A stretch of 64,000 nucleotides of DNA, taken from positions 248,001 through 312,000 of the forward strand of contig CALNHX010000282.1 in assembly GCA_940337035.1 (NCBI GenBank), in the 5' to 3' direction. The DNA comes from Agriotes lineatus (Eukaryota; Arthropoda; Insecta; Coleoptera; Elateridae). Positions 1 to 10,740 of this stretch are shown here, piece after piece (the stretch's first letter is position 1; each line of letters opens with the position of its first letter). Below the pieces are notes generated by a model. That model did no database searches. It saw only the letters and a list, made by a program, of their open reading frames with translations, and was not told the DNA's origin. A program made the position numbers and the translations under genes.

Positions 1-1145
1 GGTTTTCCGAGCGGTCGAGCAACAGGAGTCGAAAGAGGGGCCTAGGGATCGTGGAACTTGCCGAGGGCTTGAGTTAGCCCTAGTTTCCATTGGAAAAGCA
101 ACAGAGAGGTCAGGAAAGTTAATCGTAAATGATTGAATGTGATTTGAAAGTGGCGTCGGTTTTTTTAGAACTTCCGGAAAACGCGTGCTCTGAGTATTTT
201 TTGTTTTTGACGTGTATTTACTTACTGCTATTGTTATCACATAGACAACACTTTAATTACGTAATCACTGATAATTGCCGAGGAATAGCGAATCTGTTTT
301 GCGAAATTGTGATATTGGATCGCGATATTTGAATTTGGTTTCCATTAGTTAAAATATCCAGTATTGTAGCAGTCCCAGTCGTTAAATAAGCATTGTTCAA
401 AGCCTTTGCAATTTAAAATTGTAAAAAATATAACACGATAATTAAGTTGATAGCAAATGTATTTCCAATAATTTATACAAACCAAGATAATACTTGCTAG
501 GCTGTAGACACCCAACCCTTTGAGATGATAGAGCCATTTATTTAAATCTAATATAATATACATCTCAAAGAGATTATCAATATAAATAATATGCACAACA
601 AGTAATCACCACCAAAATATATTACAGAATGTCCATAACGTATCTGTCTTGTAACCTAATCCTGCAATTATTATAGCTAATAGAAAAATAACTAATGCTA
701 AATTTCGTTTTTATTATAGTTCGAATATCATGTCATAGGTTTCGTATAGATTTTGTAATTAAAGCAGCACATTAATTTTATTCATATTTGTTGCTAAAAG
801 GACTTGCTGCTGGTTGTAATGTTATTTATTCAGAACAAACTTAAACTGAAACAACTTGCTATGATAGACGTAAATTGGCAACTGCCGCTGTATATAATTG
901 TGGGCAACTTGCCGGCTCGGCTCCTTTGTGCCCTCGCCCTTCTACCTAGACGCAAAATAGAACAAACTACCAGTCGTATCCTTTATGTTAAACATACGGC
1001 CCACCTTGAAATGTAGGTTTCAAAATTCAAGAGACAATAGTATAATTACTGACTTACACAAGACAATAGAAAAACGTTTATATAGATAAGAAAATAATAG
1101 TTAATGAATAATTAAACTAAAGTAAAAATGTCTGTTTCTCTTAAC
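1..1145. other. unassigned AT-rich DNA
   Basis: I recognise no gene or repeat here. The first 120 bases are richer in GC than what follows, and the rest is AT-rich with frequent stops in all frames. The short open frames at 129-332 and 804-1016 resemble no family I know and have no supporting context, so they are not called. Confidence 0.5.
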
Positions 1146-2467
1146 CTACACACTTAAATTAGAAACATCGTCTTGTTCGATTGATAGCACGCGCACCTTT
1201 GAGACAGCCCGTTTTACTACACCCTTAGCAATTTTTATTGTCACTACATGAGTTATGCCGTCGTCTCCTTGATGAAGTTCCTGGCCGCGACCCAATTGCC
1301 ACGTGTAGGAGGGTGAATTATCATCTCGTAGTAGATAGATCCTTGTCATTGACTCCAATTGGTTTGAATAGGTCATTCTTCCATTTGGCCCATTGCTGAA
1401 GGGTTGCTAAATACTCCGTGCTCCATCTCTTCCAGAAATGTTAGTTCAGCTGGCACAGTCGCTCCCAACAAGATAGGCGGTTTGTAGGGACCTCCCGAAA
1501 ATTCCTTTCCGGAAGAGCCGATAGCGAATCTCCCATCAAAAAAATGCTCAGGGTGGAGGACTGTCAGGTTATTAAGATTATTGAAAAATGGTGTTAAAGG
1601 ACATGAACTCAGACAGGCTTATATTTTTACTAATAGAGCACACATTTCTTCAAACGTGAGTCTGGCATCACCGAACATTTTTCGTAAATGTCAGATTTGA
1701 CAGCTGCCTCCCATATTTCACCAAAGTGTGAGGATTACGCAGGAATTATATGCCAGGTGATGTTCTATTCTGAGAGCGATTTCTTAATTTCTTGCTGACT
1801 TTTCGTCTTCGTTAGAAAATCTTGCAGATCAACCAATTCATTTTTTACTCCCACGAAATTTTGTTGCATTATCAAAATAAATGGGGGAGCATTTTACTCT
1901 ACGTGAGAGAAAGATTTTTAATGTGTTTATAAAACTGTTGCTGCCCAAGCTACTCACTAGCTTTAAATTAACATCCTTTGCGGTAAAACAAACGAAAATT
2001 GCGAGATACGCCTTTGTTACGCTTCTTGATCCTCTGGTACTTCCTTTTATTAAAAATGGTCCCGCATAATTTATTCCGCATACATTGAAGGGTCTAGATG
2101 GTATAATCATTAATCATATGTTGTGGTAGATTGCCTATTAACTAATGAGTTGTAGTGCGGTTCGATCTAAAACATATCACGCAGTTGCGAATTATTTTTC
2201 GTACAGTATTTCGTATTGGCAAGGGCCAACACTTTAGTTGAATTAATGACATCAATAATTGTGGACCCACATGCAAATGTTTTATATGCTCATACCTAAC
2301 AATTAGATTTGTAAGTGTATATGAGGCAGGTAACAAAATTGGATGGCGTTGCTCGTATGGGAAAGCTGCATGTTTTAATCTACCTCCCACCCTTAGGACG
2401 TCTATAAAGGGGTTTAGCAACAATATCTTGCTCTTGCGGCTTATGGGATGATTCCTCTGCAAATCCT
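1146..2467 (-). pseudogene. BEL/Pao retrotransposon pol remnant (integrase and C-terminal domain)
   Basis: This is the decayed 3' half of a BEL/Pao polyprotein. Reading leftwards on the minus strand there are three blocks. At 2462-2142 is the pre-integrase segment, with LRVGGRL followed by a HPILLP-type motif and a cysteine pair (CVICFRS). At 2110-1838 is the integrase core, with a GINYAGPF first-Asp region that has Tyr-Ala where Asp-Phe/Tyr-Ala is usual, then IFVCF and a DNATKF second-Asp motif. At 1376-1146 is the C-terminal domain (DUF5641-like), with WQLGRGQELH and a VVKRAVSKVRVL ending. A matching stretch near 1560-1390 links core and tail in another frame (PPILLGATVP). Frame breaks between blocks show it is dead. 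No LTR was found around it. The family assignment rests on motif order and is fairly secure. Confidence 0.8.
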
Positions 2468-2736
2468 ACAGCCGTATTCATAGTCGTTCGTCAGCGGCTC
2501 GCCGGCGAGTCGCTGGAGTTTCGTTATGAATAGCATGTTGGCGGCACTGTACGTCTATGTCAAATTCTAGGTTAGCAGGTTAGATTTTGTGTCAATTTCT
2601 GTCAAAACTGACGGAAAAACCTAACCTGATAACCTAGAATTTGAGATAGACGTACAGTGCCGCCAACATACTATTCATAACGAAACTCCGGCGACTCGCC
2701 GGCGAGCCGCTGGCGAACGACTATGAATACGGCTGT
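2468..2736. mobile_element. near-perfect palindromic (foldback) MITE inside or beside the BEL/Pao remnant
   Basis: Two arms of about 115 bp are near-exact inverted complements around a short loop. The left arm begins ACAGCCGTATTCATAG and the right arm ends CTATGAATACGGCTGT. The arms include a GC-rich CTCGCCGGCGAG block and a GCGGCACTGTACGTCTA block. BEL-like coding resumes on the far side (KSRN before, QRNHPISRKSK after), so the element appears to have landed in the pol remnant. Flanking bases suggest a TA-type target, but the exact duplication is ambiguous. There is no coding capacity. Confidence 0.85.
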
Positions 2737-2940
2737 TAGATTTCTTGATTTTGAGCCAGTTTGGTTAACTGTTGCGCACCCTCCAGTACTATTGGTGTTA
2801 AATTTCTGGTAAATCGCAGTTCCTTGGCATTTCTTATATTTATAAAGCATATACAGTAGGCTGTCACTCGCAATAGCCCGGTGAATGATGATTACCTCCC
2901 AAACAATGCCACACATCTATAAAAACGACTGTTATGGTTA

Positions 2941-3365
2941 ATACCAAAATTAAATAAATCCATTCAATTGATTTTTATGTTGTTAAAACGTTAAAACAGG
3001 TTCTTATGTAGCTTAAAACGCCTTTAAACCTTAATCAAGTGATTGTAAATCTCGTCTCATTGAATCCCATTAGAGTAACTTAAAAACATGTTAAAATTAT
3101 TTTAAAGCTCATCAAAATGACTTTTTATATCGTTAAAGCCTGTTAAACATCTTTAATTTTTCACTTTTAAACGTTTATGAACAAAAATTAAATCTATATT
3201 ACATACCCCATAGCATTTAAAATGATTTGGAATCTAATTTACACGATTTTAATGTCATTAGAACCTACTTTTCGTTGAATTGAGTTTTCATCTAGCTAAA
3301 GTGACTTTAAATCTCTCTAAAACGACTTTTAAATCTTATTAAAAGGACATTATATTTCTATGGTA
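2941..3365. repeat. array of degenerate TTAAA-centred motifs
   Basis: About 420 bases contain closely spaced variants of TTAAAacg/TTAAAcct, roughly every 15-30 bases (for example GTTAAAACGTTAAAAC and GCTTAAAACGCCTTTAAAC). The block immediately precedes R1 copy 1. Similar TTAAA motifs reappear beyond its right end (about 6390-6510), which suggests subterminal repeats of one larger element. The family is unknown. Confidence 0.45.
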
Positions 3366-4460
3366 TCGTACCCGGAGGTTATTGCTCATTTTCTGTTTAA
3401 AGAATTAAATAAGATAACAGATTGGTTACGGTTCAGTTTGTTAAAATGTTCATATTGAATTTTTTTAAAATTGTTTAATAAAATGCCACATAATATGTTA
3501 ATATAAAAGTTAAATGGGTTCAGGTGGACAGAGTTGACTGTAACTCGGGAGCACGTTTTCCTTTGAAAGACTGGTAACTGGAAATGAATATTAATAATTG
3601 ATTTTAGATCAGTACAAGACGGTGTCACATTTTATAAGAATAGTTACGCTAACGTAAAGTAGCTAAGATGAAGTTTGCTGTGAATGATCTTAAAAGTAAT
3701 TCTAAACAATGTTAATAGAAGCTAAAAATTAATATTGAATTAAAAGTTGTTTAAAAAAATTTACGATTAATCACATAAAGCATGATTAGAACTAAATGAA
3801 TATGAGAAACTTAAGGAATTGAATCGCATTAAGAATGTGTAATTGTAAATAAGAAAAAAGGCAGAAGGTACCTGTAAGCAAAATCAAAAGCGTGAACTGA
3901 AATGAATCATTAACATGTGTTTAGGTTAACAAGTGTCAAATTGTTGACATTTAGAAAATTAAATGGAATCGAGTATTATATGAATATAAAACAAATGATG
4001 AGTCAGTTACTAAGTAATAAAGGTGAATTAAAATAACAAGCCAGAAAGATAATAGCTTTAACAAAATGTTTTCAATATTGGGGCTGTTTTTGATATGTTA
4101 ACTGAATAAACCCCAATAATCAAGTTAAATGGTGTTTTAATTGTGAAGGTTATAGCATAGCAAGGGATATAAATTATCACATGAACCATACGTTGCTTCG
4201 TGATTGAATGAAACCGCGGATATTGATGGAACTGGTCTGATAATGTATGGTGTGGCTGGCAGAATAAGTGGAAAAGCCGTGCAACACAGGTGGTGCAGTG
4301 CAGCCAACTAGGGTCGGCAGGTAATCCTGAGTTTGGAGATCGTTGCGGTACTTGTTTTCCATCTACGTAGCCCAGCGGTACAATTCGAAGCAACCTAGCC
4401 CTAAGAAAGAGGACATCTGTAGCTGTGGCGTGGTGAACGAATACACATGTACCGGGTGGC
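3366..4460. repeat. dispersed repeat R1, copy 1, left part
   Basis: This block aligns collinearly with 32070-33215 (copy 2), and its first part also with about 36690-37690 (copy 3). Shared landmarks are TACCCGGAGG at the left edge, AAAGACTRGTAACTGGAAAT, AGTACAAGRC, and GGTCGGCAGGTAAT near 4312. There is no sustained reading frame. The copy is interrupted at about 4460, and its right part resumes at about 6076 beyond a PLE fragment. R1 is probably a non-autonomous or decayed transposon, but its class cannot be assigned from what is visible. Confidence 0.65.
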
Positions 4461-5089
4461 CAATTAAGAAGGGCACTCGGTCCTATTTCGAAAAGTAATT
4501 GTCGTAAAGACTTGGGGTAAAAAAAATGATGACTAAAGCGGCCAAGAGAAAATTCTGGAAATTATTTTTAAGTTTCTAGAATGGCCGCCAGGCGGCGTAA
4601 TCGCATTCTTGAATTTTAAATCCCGTTTTTTGAGAAATATTCTTATATTACAGATAGCTAAAATGGACACCGTTTTAAAGCTGAGATAAATTCGATTCTT
4701 TTTTGTTAAATGCTTTTTGCTCTATCTCTTAAGGGAAAGTGGGGGGTGTCCGAACATTTTCGGAAATAAATGTCAATAACTTCAAAATGGCTGAACGGAT
4801 TTTGTCAAACTTGGAGTCGTTGAAAAGGGCTTTTCTTAGGCTATCAACGCTGCGTTGAGCGGATTGAATTAGATTGCTTGTGTCGCCGCTAGAGGGCGTT
4901 CTGCGACAACACTACAAATGAAATGGATTTTCTCAAAAAATTTAAATGCATCGATATCACTTTTATTGCAACAGAAGATAGCCAAACAAGGGTCTAACAC
5001 GCTAGTGAAAACCGCATTTCGATATTTGTTTCCTAACCTAAAATATCAGTAAAGAAATTAAAACTCGAAATAATGTCGCATCTTTGGGA
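4461..5089. other. unassigned segment between R1 copy 1 and the PLE fragment
   Basis: This stretch is absent from the matching point in R1 copy 2, so it belongs to inserted DNA, perhaps the decayed upstream part of the PLE. It has no open frame of note. The GC-richer spots near 4585 and 4890 (GCCGCTAGAGGGCG) match nothing I recognise. Confidence 0.4.
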
Positions 5090-5568
5090 ATATTTTCAGT
5101 ATACCTGCCATTATTAAATCCTAATTATCGTTCTTTTAGCAAAATATATATAAATTTACAATCAAAATACCAATCAGAACCCTTCAGAAATTGGTAGTTT
5201 TCAATAAAGATCCCACCCCTTTATTAGATAGATCTGGTGTGTACCGTCTTGACTGTTCGTCATGCAACTGCTTTTACATTCGTCAGACTGGACGTACTTT
5301 CAGAAAAAGAATCAAAGAACATTCTGCTTGCATTAAAAACAACAACTTTAATATCGACCAACCTAATAAATCAGCTTTTGCTAATCACATTTTGGAACAT
5401 AACCACAACTTTGATCCTAATAAAGACTATAAAATTTTACATATAGCTAATAAAGGTAGGTTGTTGAATTTACTCGAAATTTTTGAAATTATGTCTAACA
5501 ATAATGAATACAGACTCAATGAAGTCACAGATTTTGATACTAATTACATTTTCCTCAATATTAAATAG
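5090..5568 (+). pseudogene. Penelope-like element fragment: GIY-YIG endonuclease end
   Basis: This is the C-terminal end of a Penelope-like retroelement protein. The open frame runs from about 5090 to the stop at 5566-5568. It carries a CSSC pair, a GVY...YI block for the GIY-YIG nuclease (GVYRLDC then FYIRQTGR), a conserved RIKEH and a NHILEHNH stretch. In PLEs this nuclease domain follows the reverse transcriptase; here no RT remains upstream. The second half of the signature reads YIR instead of YIG, so the nuclease was probably damaged before or after insertion. The fragment differs from the PLE at 37.7-42.4 kb and is a separate family. It sits inside R1 copy 1. Confidence 0.8.
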
Positions 5569-6075
5569 TTGTTTTGTCTTTGGTTTTTTCTTGGTTCTAA
5601 CTTTGTTCTTTTACTTTCTGACCCTCTCTGGTAATTTCAGTGTCATTGAATTTAGGGACTTTTGATCTGGTTCTAGTTACTTTGTACTGACCGAAAATTT
5701 CCCATTCTAGTGCCTTCTCCGTCAGAGAATGGTTGCTATTTTACTTGCCGTTTTTTAATTTGTTAAATTTGATGAAATAACCAGTACAACGATCTTTATA
5801 ACGTAGTTTACTGGCTATTGAATTAATTTTCTTCTCCAATGCGGTGTTCTTTGTGAATTTTTTATTACCACCTCGCCTTCAGCGCTTAACCTCATTTTAA
5901 CCTATAAATTGGAACACGTGGTTTCACCTGTTTTATAACCAGTAAGTTATTCTCTTTACATTGTACACTATTGTTAACCATATGCCTCTGTAGATGATCA
6001 TTTTGGCCTGAAGATGAAGCCAGTTTGGCTTCGAAACATGTCGCCTTTTTAATAAATGTACGTGGAGAAGACTAC
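5569..6075 (+). mobile_element. 3' non-coding part of the PLE fragment
   Basis: About 500 AT-rich bases follow the endonuclease stop and run to the point where R1 copy 1 resumes. They contain the hammerhead-like fold at 6005-6045 and an AATAAA-like TTTAATAAATG just after it. The position matches where PLEs carry their terminal-repeat region. The boundaries are inferred from the interruption in R1, not from a target duplication. Confidence 0.6.
6005..6045 (+). ncRNA. hammerhead-ribozyme-like motif in the PLE 3' region
   Basis: The core elements occur in the right order. Stem I 5' strand is GGC (6005-6007). The CUGAAGA core (6008-6014) is followed by one unpaired U. Stem II is GAAGCC/GGCUUC (6016-6021 with 6027-6032) closed by a 5-nt loop. 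GAAA is at 6033-6036. A very short palindromic stem III (ACAUGU) leads to GUC at 6040-6042, after which cleavage would occur. GCC (6043-6045) closes stem I. Minimal hammerheads with stubby stem III are known from Penelope-like elements. The short stem I and the extra U after the core weaken the case for activity. Confidence 0.6.
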
Positions 6076-6390
6076 TGCGTTTTATTGCTTCTTAATGTAG
6101 CTTGACTAAATACAGTGCAATCATATTATTTAACCAAGTTTGCATTGGATCTAATGGCAATTTAATCAAATTATTATTTTACCCAAATGTTAAAACCCAA
6201 CCCTGATTTCAGTTATTCAGGTTCTCCCAAGCTAATCAATCGATATAAAGATTTAACGATTGAACTAATGGGCATAATACTTGGCTATTCTATTAAATTT
6301 TAACCTAATATTTATACAAACAAATTTTGAGTAGCTACAAAGTTATAAATTAAATTATGCTCATTCATTCCATTATTTAATTTAAACGAT
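6076..6390. repeat. dispersed repeat R1, copy 1, right part
   Basis: R1 homology resumes here and matches 33260-33600. Shared stretches are CCAAGTTTGCAT, CCCAAATGTTAAAACCCAAC, AAAGATTTAACGATT and TTTTGAGTAGCTACAAA. Together with 3366-4460 this shows that about 1.6 kb of PLE-bearing DNA split an older R1 copy. Confidence 0.65.
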
Positions 6391-6799
6391 TAACTTTTTT
6401 AAAATGATTGACAATATTATATTTTGCTTAATTTAATAGCTTTTAATCTTGTTCAAGCCAGTTTTTAAACCTAGTCAAATGGATTTGTCGCATTAAAACT
6501 GCTTTTGATGTAAATTTGAACGACGTATCTGGATATGTTTTATCGGAGTTTTTCCACTGTCTCAGGTGTTTATCACACGACGTTTCGGGAGTTTTTGATC
6601 GACTCCAGTCCTCAGGTTTTCCTGGTTAGTTCTTCGAAGGACTAACTACTGCCGAATTTTAAATTGGGAAATTACTTTATTAACATACAACGTGCGCTAT
6701 GGTTTACTTTCGGTTCACTAATTTCAAGTTACTCGCTAACTTGGGTGCCTTCTTCGATGTTAATGGTAACTTATGTGCAACTTTTTTTATAAGTGGCAA

Positions 6800-7110
6800 C
6801 CGACTTCTGTGGGTTAGTGGTTAGTACGCCGACTTAACATTCGGGAGGTCGTGGGTTCGATTCCCGCGGCCATCCGCTCTAATTCAAATTTTTAGGTGAT
6901 TTTCCTGAGTGAAAAGAGTACCTTCTCTGAGGCAAATGCCGGGACAGTACTTCTCTCTTTCACCCATGCTGATTTTCCTTTTATTGGCTGAAGAGGGATG
7001 CGAGGTCCCTATAGCAGCCCGCCTCCAGTTGTGGGAATTGAACAGACTGGGGTGGCTACCCTCCCCAACTTCTGCTGAAGGTAGATAGAAATCATACCAG
7101 TCATTAAAAA
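6800..7110 (+). repeat. tRNA-derived SINE
   Basis: A tRNA-like head carries RNA polymerase III promoter boxes: an A-box-like TGGGTTAGTGGTTAGTA at 6810-6826 and a B box GGTTCGATTCC at 6854-6864. About 240 bases of unrelated, GC-richer body follow and decay into AT-rich DNA near 7100. The acceptor-stem ends do not pair as in a working tRNA, so this is a SINE and not a tRNA gene. The 3' boundary is approximate. Confidence 0.7.
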
Positions 7111-9863
7111 CAAGCGAATTGGTTTAACTCAGCGGTACTCATTACGCGGCCCTTTATTTGATGTAATGCCCCAACATAAATAACGCACGAACTTCTAATA
7201 AAGTGACCTGTATTCATCGTTTTAATTAATCTAAACACTTACTTATAGCTACATATGTATAATGTGTCTAGTTTTTCAAGGCACACAATACATTAATGAG
7301 GGATATCTATTTGAAGGTAGGTACTATATGCTATGGAAATTTGATAGTTCTTAAATTCATATGTGGCTCTCGGTTTCTTTCTAGCTGATTTAAATATATA
7401 AATATAATTGTTGAATCCACACGTAAAACAAAAATATGTTAAGATAGTTGAGTTGTGTATTCTGGCGACCTTTTGGTACAAAAGTATTGCATATACAAAT
7501 ATTTTGACAGTATACATCTAGGTCTACCTACTTAATGATACAGTGTTAGCCTTTGTTGAGTAATAACACGGCCACTAATAAACTTATAACTATCGCTGTA
7601 CAACACTTTTTTGAACACGACTGTACGTTTGGGTTAAAAGGTGTACAACAAGTTCAGGTAAATAGTTAACTGCTTGTATTTATCGAATACATACAGAGTG
7701 ATTAAAAAATAACTACATCTAGTTGCCTTTTGAATTGTTTTGTATATAAATGCTTGTGCTGCTTTATTTATAATAAATTATAACTAGCCATTTGTCAATA
7801 CTTAGCAAACTTAAGCTCTAGCTAGTTTGAGAACAATAAAACCACATATACCACATACAAATTTACGTGCAAAAAAATTCAAAGGTATCTGAATTTAGTT
7901 CTTTTTTAATCACGCTCTATACACACAAGCCCCAAATTGAATAAATACAAACATCAATAATTTTATTGCGCTTACATGCTCACATTATCCAGAAGACAAA
8001 GTGATTTTGTAGGTCAACAAAAGTATGTGCAATTACTATATTTTCAAGTTCAAGGGCTGATGATCATTTTCTAGTGTATTTTATCGCTATCTTAATAAAT
8101 ATACTCTTTTGAAATATTTTGTTTCTATTTCAAAAATCTTCAGAGAATTCAATAAAATTCTATGAGTCACTTCGAAAAATTATAGCAAATCCTCGCCTTA
8201 ATAATTTTTGCTAATTACAAAAGTATAGGTGATTAAGGCCATCAATGTAGACTAAAATTATTTCCGAAAAATAAGGTGAATCTTGATAGGTGACTCAATA
8301 ATGACATTGATAGATATTTGTTACAAATAGCGCAGACATGGCATTTTCTATAGATCTTCGTTGGAAGAATGGACAACGGTAGTTCAAAGATTACTAATCA
8401 GCGTGAATCTACACGCGAGCTACGGAAGGTTTCTTCAAGAATTGGTCAATATATGGAGATAGCTGCTATAGAAAGCGTCGATGAATGATAATGGTTTCTT
8501 TAAATCCAATCAGAGATCTATATCAAATTTAGGTCTAACTTCAAGACGAGACGGGATATGCATCACGCTTCATGCTCACATCAAAAATGCAAAAACACTT
8601 AGCTTGACTGTCCCTGGTCAACTGTAAAAATGAATAACCTCTTATACACCACTTACACCCCACAAAACAAGCCCTCTCTTCAATTATTGCTGATCAACTA
8701 CTCAAACTGCACTTTAGCGTAGAGGGCTCAACTAAACAAAAATGCCAACCCCTTCTTGTTTGTGCGCGCCAAATGCAGTAACACAGTTTGGGTTAAGTTT
8801 GAGTGGATGTAAATATGGTAGTACATGAAAACGAACTTTACGAACTGATGTATCAGAAAAAATTAAAAATATGCTTGTGGATTTACTAAATTCCCACAAC
8901 GTAACAAAGCATTTTTCTTGAAAATAAACGGCTACCGCAGCAGACGAGTCATAAGAAAAAATGAAGCGACAATAACTATAACATGTATCTTAAACTCTTT
9001 TTGAAATATTCGATCAATTTATATGACTATAAAGTTTGGTCAAACAGCAACAATGTACATACTAATTAGTAAATACTTAGTTCGGTGGTCAAAATTTTAT
9101 AAATAATCTGTGAAATCGTCGATTTGCAAGCTACGATGGCTACGAATTCTTAGTATGTGCAAGCTAACCTGAAACGTTTAATTGTTTAATAAATTATTTA
9201 TTCATAGCTTTCTTATTTATTGAATTTCGCTTACCTTCAAATTGCTTATGTATGAGCAATTTAACATTTAATTAAACGCCGATAAATAATAAATATGACA
9301 ACTATTTGAAATAAATAACGTTTCTGCATCTACAAGGCTAGTTTGTTGTTGCATGCTTGCCATTCGTTTGCTTAACAAAAAGCAATAAATCATTAACGAC
9401 AACTTTTGCTTATCCAATAATATTAATAATTAATAAGTTATTTACTACTAGATAGCATATAATATCGCTTCTTCATTTGAGAATCATTTTCTCGTTTTCA
9501 AAACTTTTCTAGTTGAAGGAAAACAAACTAATCCCATGGCGCCAAAACTAGGGAATAGGAAAGGAGGTTGAATATTTTCATAGGCAGGGATCGCTGACAT
9601 ATTTGCAGGTCTTGCATTATCTTGCACTTTACATTTCATTACGTCATGTCCAGAGAATTTTCTGTGTATATCGCTAACAATGTAGAATAATATTGCTTTT
9701 CTTTTTGAAATATTGGTTAATTTTTCTCTGTTAATTTCAGTTGAGTTTTTTTTAACTGAAGCAAAAATGTGTCTGCTGCATTAGGATACGCTGTACGTCC
9801 TCAATAGTATTGGGTTTCCTATTCTTGGATTATTATTACATTTCTTACGAGACATTATTCACA
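7111..9863. other. unassigned AT-rich DNA
   Basis: About 2.7 kb in which I see no convincing gene, inverted repeat or known element. The longest frames (about 70 codons) look random. It could be intergenic or intronic host DNA. Confidence 0.5.
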
Positions 9864-9985
9864 CATGTTTTTAGTGTTGCCATGAGACGAGACGAGATTT
9901 AGCCATTTTCGATCTCGAAAATTTTCGAAAGTTCATTCTCGATCTCGGAGCTCGAGAATCTCTATCCCGAATTTTAAATATATAC

Positions 9986-10740
9986 TGTTATAGCGTAGCG
10001 GTGATAAATGGCCTGAAAACGCCTGTCGTGCAAGAGACGGCCATAAACTAAAACGTGACACTAAATGCAGTTCGAAAGCAGCTAAAAAGTGAAATTCGCG
10101 ATTTGAGAGGTCTGGTGAAGGAGTTAATAGATCTGGAATGTCAAATGTGATTGTGTCGTCGAGTTGAACAATCAAATCTAACTCTCATAACGTATATGGT
10201 TCAATTTCTAACACAACCGGGGTTATGTCGTAAACAAACCCTTCCGCTATCCCAAATAACAATAAACCAGAAAAGGGAGAGTAAAGCCCGGTCGACAATA
10301 CAGTCATAAACGCTCGAAAAGGGAAATTTCTTTTCGACCGATAGAGCTGGACAATCCTATTGTACTCAGTAGAACAGGGAATGTCCCTTCCATTCAGGCG
10401 CAGATATATAAAGGCAGTAGCTTAGTTTTCGAGATCACTCACTTACCACTTATCACTTGTACTTTTACTGTGACTTAATATCACGTTTTGCTGAGTCGAG
10501 GACCAATGTAAGTTTCCAAGGTCTTTATTTAATAATTAATTCGGTATCGAAAACCAGGCTACTCAAATTCTCATTCGTAATTTAAATTAATATTATCGAA
10601 TTTGTATATGTTGTATTTTGTTCGTGTGTTCTAAAGAAATATAAGGAATTTTATTGTTTTCCACAAACGGTTATATTTTACTGAACTTAATTCCGCAGTA
10701 ATAAACAACATAATGGTTCTAGCGCGAACCACAAAAGTGG
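9986..10740 (+). repeat. LTR (solo or partial) of a retrotransposon, copy A
   Basis: This matches copy B at 15382-17485 over nearly its whole length. It starts TGTTATAGCGTAGCGG and contains a promoter-like ATATATAAAGGC at about 10406. Polyadenylation-type ATATAAGGAATTTT and AATAAACAACATAA occur near 10640-10710. Homology runs past a TG...CA-compatible end near AATAAACA into GGTTCTAGCGCGAACC, which may be the start of the internal region. No gag or pol is attached. The parent family (BEL/Pao or Gypsy) cannot be decided here. Confidence 0.6.
10400..10420 (+). promoter_or_regulatory. TATA-box promoter of LTR copy A
   Basis: ATATATAAAGG follows a conserved GGCGCAG and precedes GCAGTAGCTTAG. The same layout (CTTATATAAACG then GCAAGTAGCTTAG) is kept in copy B near 17111, which supports a real RNA polymerase II core promoter in the LTR. 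Confidence 0.55.
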
